Part shown: positions 59,815 to 64,000 of the stretch, one piece after another
Layout of the letters: every line of letters starts with the position of its first letter
Numbering within the stretch: the first letter of the stretch is position 1
NCBI GenBank assembly: GCA_030431715.1
Contig: JAUIIO010000003.1
Location: forward strand, 151,139 to 215,138
Length of the DNA stretch: 64,000 nt
From: a bacterium
Lineage (GTDB): Bacteria; Bdellovibrionota_C; UBA2361; RFPC01
Direction: 5' to 3'
Translations under genes and position numbers: made by a program
The notes under the pieces: model-generated
What the model saw: the letters and a program-made list of their open reading frames with translations, nothing else
The model's database searches: none
Told to the model about the DNA's origin: nothing

Positions 59815-59847
59815 GCACATTTTTCCCCGTGGCATAGGAGAAACGGT

Positions 59848-60096
59848 ATGCCTAAGCGTGGTGGAAGTGGTTTGACTCGGTCCTGTAACCGTGAGTCCAA
59901 GGAGGAGCGTCTTAAGACGCTGGCCGCTGAGCGGATTCCGATGGGCAAGCAGGTCCCTCGTTCTGTGGCTCGCCGCATTGCGAAGAGGGCCCACGTTCAG
60001 TGCCAGTCCGCGATTGCCCTGCTGACGAAGTGGGGCTACCAGATCGCTCCCCCCGGGAGTGTCGACGACCATCTTGCCGTTGATGGCGTCTCGTAG
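59848..60096 (+). CDS. Small basic protein, unknown, GC-rich
   Basis: 82 residues from ATG 59848 with TAGGAGAAACGGT directly upstream. Basic N-terminal half (KRGGSGLTRS, KEERLKTLAAERI, RSVARRIAKRAHV) that could bind nucleic acid, then QSAIALLTKWGYQIAPPG and an acidic end. GC content and codon use resemble the 1.3-6.7 kb island rather than its neighbours. It is bracketed by hairpins on both sides. I do not recognise it, and coding status rests on the ribosome site and the codon bias. Confidence 0.6.
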   Translation: MPKRGGSGLTRSCNRESKEERLKTLAAERIPMGKQVPRSVARRIAKRAHVQCQSAIALLTKWGYQIAPPGSVDDHLAVDGVS

Positions 60097-60135
60097 GAAC
60101 GATTGAAGTGTCTTCATAACCCATAGCACTACTGC

Positions 60136-60190
60136 AGCGGGCGAGGGGTCACGACAATCCACATGGTTTGTTCGAGACTCCTCGCCCGCT
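60136..60190 (+). terminator. Strong hairpin after the small GC-rich gene
   Basis: AGCGGGCGAGG (60136-60146) and its exact complement (60180-60190) pair over 11 bp with a 33-nt loop. The stem core GGGCGAGG also occurs in the hairpin at 5324. No T-run follows. Confidence 0.65.
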
Positions 60191-60198
60191 CCGCCCTT

Positions 60199-60335
60199 GT
60201 AAGCGAGCAGCCTTTGTTCGATGTTCGCTCTAGGTGCTTACGCACCCTGCGCGACCTTTGCGCTAGCCGCCTTTCTTACAGAAAATCTATGCAAAATTCT
60301 CCTTCCTCGACACCGAACAAGCTCTGAATGCTTAC
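60199..60335. repeat. GTAAGCG-ended repeat, copy 2
   Basis: GTAAGCGAGCAGCCTTTG start and GAACAAGCTCTGAATGCTTAC-type end. It matches the copy at 49301 at both ends (GTAAGCG, CAGCCTTTGT, CGATGTTCGCT), but the centre is longer. No gene in the gap to 60446. Confidence 0.65.
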
Positions 60336-60446
60336 CGGCCCTTTCTTTTGCCCTGTTAACCCCCTGACAATATTTAGCTATTTCTTTAGGCCTTATGACT
60401 GTCTAGGGGCAGATTTTGCAATAACATCTATGGAACTATTGGGGAT

Positions 60447-60677
60447 ATGTATTCTATGCATTCAGAACGCGGAATTTCTACTTATCTTGTTGTTATAGGT
60501 CTTGCGATCTTAGCGCTTGGGGTTCCTCTTGGCTCTTTCTTTATCGACTATATGCAGGGGGTGCAAAAAGTTCGGGTAGAGAACCGGTTTGGGGCTGGTA
60601 ATGGCGAAGAAGAGAATTTTGATGGCCCACCAGAAGATTATGTTCCGGGTGGTTATACTGTTACGTACGATCTTTAG
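60447..60677 (+). CDS. Small single-TM protein, possibly pilin-like
   Basis: 76 residues from ATG 60447 (second ATG at 60456). MHSERGISTYLVVIGLAILALGVPLGSFFIDY has one hydrophobic helix after a short charged part, as in prepilins, followed by an acidic, Gly-rich soluble end (FGAGNGEEENFDGPPEDY). No other pilus gene is close. It could also be a simple anchored small protein. It is convergent with the HDOD gene, 5 bp between stops. Confidence 0.5.
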   Translation: MYSMHSERGISTYLVVIGLAILALGVPLGSFFIDYMQGVQKVRVENRFGAGNGEEENFDGPPEDYVPGGYTVTYDL

Positions 60678-60682
60678 TACGG

Positions 60683-61591
60683 CTAGCTATAAATAGCTCC
60701 TTCATTCTCAAACTGTTCTTTTGAGCTTGTAACAAGTTCTTCAATATACGCATCCACGTCGTCAGTTTGAATTCCGAGATACGCGATTACTTTTTTAATG
60801 TTTTCAGTTTGATCGGGGTAGTCTGCTGGGCTGCCGATTTGGGCTTTGTGAGCGATCATATCAGCGAGCTGTACTATTGCAGTCTTTTCATCGAGTGGAG
60901 TCTCTGGTGATGGGCCATCGAGTGGATCACGATAATGGAGTATCACCTGACATGTCTCAGCACTAAAGTTCCATTTCTTAGCGACAAGAGCACCGATAAG
61001 AGGATGCGCAAAGCCAAATGCTTCTTGTTCTGCCTCGTCATAGGTCATGCCGTTATCTTTTATTCTCTCAAGGAGAGCGGGGTATTCTTTAGAGGTTTCA
61101 GACTGAGCGAGCAGTACGATCTGTCCCAGACTGTGTAGAAGTCCTAGAAGGAAGATCTCCTCAACATATGGCTTTTTTAAACTCTTGGTAAGAGCTGTTG
61201 CACACATGGCTGTTCCCATGGAATTTTCCCAGACCATACGGTCAACGTCGCCACTGCCTTTGTTTATTTGACGAAGTGTTGCCGCGACAATGATACCTTT
61301 TAGGGCTTTAAAGCCGATGATCATCACTGCCTGATTAAGAGTTGTTATCTCACGCTGTCTAGAGAACATGGCAGAGTTTGCAATCTTGAGTACTCTTGCT
61401 GCTAAAGCGGTATCTTTGGTAAGGAGATCGTTTAAGTTTTGCGCGGTGGTTGTAGGGTCTTCAACCATACTTATTGCTTGTGCTGCAACGTGTGGCATTG
61501 GAGGGAGATCTCCTACCCAAGCAACGATTTCACGCCAGTCTTTATCCTGTGATATTCTTCCTTCAAATTCAGCTGGCCGACTCTCAGTCAT
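60683..61591 (-). CDS. HDOD-domain protein
   Basis: 302 residues from ATG 61591. Residues 20-225 are an HDOD domain: DLPPMPHVAAQAISMVEDP, LTKDTALAARVLKIANSAMFS, TTLNQAVMIIGFKALKGIIVA, and LLGLLHSLGQIVLL, followed by HPLIGALVAKKWNF and VILHYRDP. HDOD proteins lack most HD catalytic residues and usually scaffold signalling, often with chemotaxis, c-di-GMP or stress systems. Nearby STAS and receiver-ATPase genes support a signalling context. There is no attached GAF, EAL or receiver domain. Confidence 0.9.
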   Translation of the reverse strand: MTESRPAEFEGRISQDKDWREIVAWVGDLPPMPHVAAQAISMVEDPTTTAQNLNDLLTKDTALAARVLKIANSAMFSRQREITTLNQAVMIIGFKALKGIIVAATLRQINKGSGDVDRMVWENSMGTAMCATALTKSLKKPYVEEIFLLGLLHSLGQIVLLAQSETSKEYPALLERIKDNGMTYDEAEQEAFGFAHPLIGALVAKKWNFSAETCQVILHYRDPLDGPSPETPLDEKTAIVQLADMIAHKAQIGSPADYPDQTENIKKVIAYLGIQTDDVDAYIEELVTSSKEQFENEGAIYS

Positions 61592-61947
61592 AATCTCTCT
61601 CTCCCCTCATTTTGAACTAAGGTAACCCCAAATACCTCCCTGAGTCTATCGTCTATCAATCACAAATGCATGAACACTTTTATCCCCGAGTAGGGACAAG
61701 GACTGGCGCTCGCCGAGCTCGAGTTGTGGAGGGGAGGCCGGAGGGTTTGGGGGCCGCTCAAGTATTCGCCTTAAGACGTCGTTTTATCTTAGTAACTGTT
61801 GGTATTTAATTGAGATCTTAACATTTATTTTTTTCAGGCAAATCTTCAAGTTCCCTGAAGTCTCAACCGATAGAACTACTAACAGGTCTGAATCTTAAGC
61901 AGGCCTCGCATTGAATGAAAAAGCTATAGAAATGAGGGAATACTACG
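61592..61947. other. Intergenic region between HDOD and STAS genes
   Basis: 356 bp between divergent genes. It holds a GC-rich patch (about 61700-61760) without clear pairing and an AT-rich part before the STAS gene. I see no gene, repeat or convincing promoter; it must carry promoters for both directions. Confidence 0.5.
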
Positions 61948-62259
61948 ATGGATGAATATCAAACTGAGATTGCAGGCGATAAGGGGCTGATCAAAATTTC
62001 GAGCGACCTTGATTCTGAACAGTCAGGTGAAGCGCTTCGCAAAGCGTTTAATCAGCTTTTCGATCAAGGCAAGCGCACGATCGTACTCGATCTTGATAGC
62101 GTTGAAATTATAAACAGCTATGGTATCGGAAAGGTTCTTATGTGCTACAAGCGCCTTAAGGCCGAGAACGGTGTACTCATGGTGAAACCGCTCAAAGGAT
62201 TTGTAAAAGAGACTTTTGAGCTTCTTATGCTTGATAAACTTCTACCTATTGATCAGTAA
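61948..62259 (+). CDS. STAS-domain anti-sigma factor antagonist
   Basis: 103 residues from ATG 61948. The STAS fold shows ISSDLDSEQSGEALRKAFNQLFDQGKRTIVLDLDSVEIINSYGIGKVLMCYKRL; the Ser in INSYGIG is the usual phosphorylation site (as in SpoIIAA/RsbV). Ends with FELLMLDKLLPI. It precedes the receiver-ATPase gene by 49 bp, the common partner-switching arrangement: dephosphorylated STAS protein would bind the kinase and free a target. Cytoplasmic. Confidence 0.9.
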   Translation: MDEYQTEIAGDKGLIKISSDLDSEQSGEALRKAFNQLFDQGKRTIVLDLDSVEIINSYGIGKVLMCYKRLKAENGVLMVKPLKGFVKETFELLMLDKLLPIDQ

Positions 62260-62308
62260 GCAACTTCGTTTACTTCAATGATCAATTGCTCATTACAGGA
62301 CGAGTAAT

Positions 62309-63238
62309 ATGTCCGAAGGAGTACCATCACCAGTAAGGGTATTGGTAGCTGATACCGATCTCGATTCTCGAAAGAAGCTTAATCAGTACTTCGATCGGGA
62401 GGGGTGGAGCTACGACTCTGTTGGTGATTCAGAGAGTCTCTTGGCAGCGTTAAAAGAGAGAAAATACGACCTCGTCGTAACCGATCTCTGCATGCCTGAT
62501 ATTGAAGGTGTTGAGCTCCTGCGAAAAATTAAGCAGGAGCGACCGAGTCAGCCAGTTGTTGTAGTGGCAGATTCTTCTCTTGAGCGGCAAGCAAATGAGT
62601 TTTTGCAATCTGGAAGTGCCCTTGATTTCCTTCCAAGACCGCTTGTCGGAAATATGCTTGGTCAGGTTTTGAAGCGAATTGCCAGAGCAATCACTTCACA
62701 TGGAGATGGTAAAAAGGGTAAGCGCGAAAGCGTATTCGAACTTCCGTATGCGAAATCATACAAATTTACATCACGTGAATATGATGAAAACAAGCTCAAA
62801 CTCCCCATACTAGAATTTCTTATTGGAAGCAGCAAAATTGAGCTTAACACAGCGTTAAAACTGGATCTGGCCTACCAAGAGGCAGTTACCAATGCTCTTG
62901 AGCACGGCAATCTTGAGCTTGAGTCTGTGTGGAAGGAGGAAGTTGATGACGATGGCCGTGATAGGTACTCCCGTATAAAGGAACAAAGACTTCAAGATTC
63001 TGCGTATGCTGACCGATTTATTAGTATAGAGGTGCGGTGCGATGAGAAGAGTTTGCGAATCTGTATAAAAGACGATGGAAAGGGTTTTCCAGCTGAAGCA
63101 GACGCCCCGAAGAGCTCTGACCTAACCGATACCATACACTGTCACGGAAGAGGCTTAACGATTATGCATTCTGTAATGGATGCTGTTTCATATTCCGAGG
63201 AGGGGACAGTGGTTACGATGGAGAAGTATTTCGAATAA
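62309..63238 (+). CDS. Receiver domain fused to RsbW/SpoIIAB-like ATPase
   Basis: 309 residues from ATG 62309. Residues 8-125 are a receiver: VLVADTDLDSRKKL, YDLVVTDLCMPDIEG with phosphoacceptor Asp, and FLPRPLVG where Arg replaces the conserved Lys. Residues about 180-309 are HATPase_c: LDLAYQEAVTNALEHGN (N-box), CIKDDGKGFP (G1), and HGRGLTIMHSVMD (G2). The pair matches a phosphorylation-controlled anti-sigma kinase acting on the STAS protein encoded just upstream. The target sigma factor is not in the window. Confidence 0.9.
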   Translation: MSEGVPSPVRVLVADTDLDSRKKLNQYFDREGWSYDSVGDSESLLAALKERKYDLVVTDLCMPDIEGVELLRKIKQERPSQPVVVVADSSLERQANEFLQSGSALDFLPRPLVGNMLGQVLKRIARAITSHGDGKKGKRESVFELPYAKSYKFTSREYDENKLKLPILEFLIGSSKIELNTALKLDLAYQEAVTNALEHGNLELESVWKEEVDDDGRDRYSRIKEQRLQDSAYADRFISIEVRCDEKSLRICIKDDGKGFPAEADAPKSSDLTDTIHCHGRGLTIMHSVMDAVSYSEEGTVVTMEKYFE

Positions 63239-63262
63239 CTCAAAAACGTGTGTGTGATTCCT

Positions 63263-63598
63263 ATGGCATTAAAATTTAGATTGCGTGGTCTGGCCGAAAC
63301 CTTCATTGATGAAATTACCTGTCCCTGCTGCGGCAAACGGGGCACCGACGATACCCATTTTACGACTGAAAACACGAGAGTTACTTTTGAGGGTATAATA
63401 GTTGTTATTCAGTGTAATAGTTGCGGGGAGATTTTTGTTCCGAATACTCAGCGCCTAGGAGTCATAGATCCCGGTGGGCTAAAGGAAGCTGTCGAGCAAG
63501 ATAGCGTGGATACCGGCGATACTCTGTTCCCGGATTACAAAGCCGTAAAGCTCCATACAGAGAAGCTCAATCTGCTTAGGAAGAGTGACTTACACTAG
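63263..63598 (+). CDS. Small zinc-ribbon protein, unknown
   Basis: 111 residues from ATG 63263; an in-frame GTG at 63248 is an alternative and neither has a clear ribosome site. One Cys pair, CPCCGKRG (CxxC), and a second, CNSCGEIF, form a zinc ribbon about 30 residues apart. A C-terminal part (LGVIDPGGLKEAVEQDSVDTGDTLFPDYKAVKLHTEKLNLL) is acidic and helical. It follows the receiver-ATPase gene by 24 bp and is probably in the same operon. Possible role in regulation. Confidence 0.7.
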   Translation: MALKFRLRGLAETFIDEITCPCCGKRGTDDTHFTTENTRVTFEGIIVVIQCNSCGEIFVPNTQRLGVIDPGGLKEAVEQDSVDTGDTLFPDYKAVKLHTEKLNLLRKSDLH

Positions 63599-63607
63599 TT
63601 CTGATCT

Positions 63608-63629
63608 GTAGGATGCGTTCCTACTTTTT
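63608..63629 (+). terminator. Rho-independent terminator of the STAS operon
   Basis: GTAGGA / TCCTAC stem with a 5-nt loop (TGCGT), followed by five T. It begins 10 bp after the zinc-ribbon stop. Confidence 0.75.
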
Positions 63630-63659
63630 CTCATGACAATTGTAGTTGATAGCGTGTGC

Positions 63660-63749
63660 GGTGGATCTATTGGATTCGTGGCGCTGAGCGCACAAGCGAC
63701 ATGCGAGCATCCAGAAGGTACGCAGCAGCGGGGGCAGTCCCACTCCACC
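63660..63749 (+). ncRNA. ffs: Candidate small SRP RNA (4.5S)
   Basis: A 90-nt stretch closed by GGTGGA / TCCACC. The 5' side reads ATCTATTGG, like the CTCTGTTGG of E. coli 4.5S RNA. Around 63702-63725 the text GAGCATCC-AGAA-GGTACGCAGC resembles the SRP domain IV hairpin (CAGGTCC-GGAA-GGAAGCAGC), with AGAA instead of GGAA in the loop. The fit is partial and I did not fold it. The remainder of the gap to 64000 shows no gene; a second TCCACC at 63783 followed by a T-run could be a terminator arm. Confidence 0.45.
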
Positions 63750-64000
63750 ACTAGAATGGCTACGGTGTAATGATTTCCTCACTCCACCAGCAATATTTTT
63801 TTCTTATAAAAAAACAAAAAAACTTCACTAAAACCTTGACGACTTTTTAGAGAGTAGTCTGGCAAAAAATGATTTTGCTCTTCTGATACACCTCACGCTT
63901 CATAGCTCGCGTCACGTAAGGACCGTACCTAGAAATGACCTCATACTATCTGGAGCACCGTCCCTTTTTGTTAGAGCGCAACGTACGAGGTCAAAAAAAG

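Noticed and set aside
59737..60162. Minus-strand open frames opposite the small GC-rich gene
   Set aside because: Composition is Arg/Gly/Pro-rich shadow sequence without ribosome sites.
63660..63752. tRNA gene
   Set aside because: Although it ends in CCACTCCACCA, there is no D-loop or T-loop consensus and no cloverleaf spacing.
63830..63870. Strong promoter (TTGACG ... TAGTCT) near the right edge
   Set aside because: Spacing of 13 bp between the boxes does not fit a sigma-70 promoter, and no downstream gene is visible in the window.

Overview
The window looks like chromosomal DNA of a Gram-negative, flagellated, free-living bacterium. Pointers are an MlaA outer-membrane lipid protein, several lipoproteins with clear lipoboxes, a flagellin, a hook protein and FliH/FliI. 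Many genes start with TTG or GTG, and intergenic DNA is loaded with palindromic REP-like elements and purine-rich hexamer arrays. I cannot place the organism by eye; a deltaproteobacterial-type lineage (in the old broad sense) is my best guess and is inference only. No tRNA, rRNA or CRISPR array was seen. One possible SRP (4.5S) RNA lies near the right edge.

Layout. 1-1000: edge of a possible defence-type gene and an orphan hypothetical. 1170-6760: a visibly GC-richer island of four co-directional genes (an unknown alanine-rich protein, a J-domain-like pseudokinase, a VWA protein with a DUF2135/YfaP-like tail, and an adenylosuccinate-synthetase homologue), with near-perfect hairpins before and between genes and a strong terminator at the end. 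7.2-9.4 kb: NAD-kinase-like and CCA-adding-enzyme genes. 9.4-19.3 kb: a flagellin carrying seven FG-GAP repeats, a divergent RNB-family nuclease, then three genes (methyltransferase/Maf-like/CgeB fusion, GT9 glycosyltransferase, small partner) that look like a flagellin-modification cassette. 19.6-22.4 kb: a three-gene Zorya-like anti-phage operon. 22.7-28.8 kb: small exported proteins and a SWIM-SNF2 helicase. 29-32.7 kb: serA, a flippase-like membrane protein, a BON lipoprotein, ppa. 33.2-38.2 kb: flgE, fliI/fliH, murJ. 38.5-43.7 kb: an ABC-exporter-type permease with partner, a C45-type hydrolase lipoprotein and small genes. 43.7-52.2 kb: mostly housekeeping and stress genes (receiver protein, hydrolase, pfk, usp, dsbA-like, cyclophilin, acylphosphatase, CPBP protease, sod). 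52.3-59.4 kb: large exported proteins, including a CotH/beta-helix/VTC-like fusion, and mlaA. 59.8-60.2 kb: a second small GC-rich patch with a hairpin-bracketed 82-codon gene. 60.4-63.6 kb: HDOD, STAS and receiver-ATPase signalling genes.

Themes. Several genes modify or display surface structures: the FG-GAP flagellin, its likely glycosylation genes, Ca-binding and FG-GAP secreted proteins, and the CotH fusion. Two loci look like conflict or defence systems: the 1.3-6.7 kb island and the Zorya-like operon. Intergenic space holds at least three repeat families: REP-like palindromes, RGWNNA-type hexamer arrays that bracket some of those palindromes as long inverted repeats, and a GTAAGCG-ended repeat.
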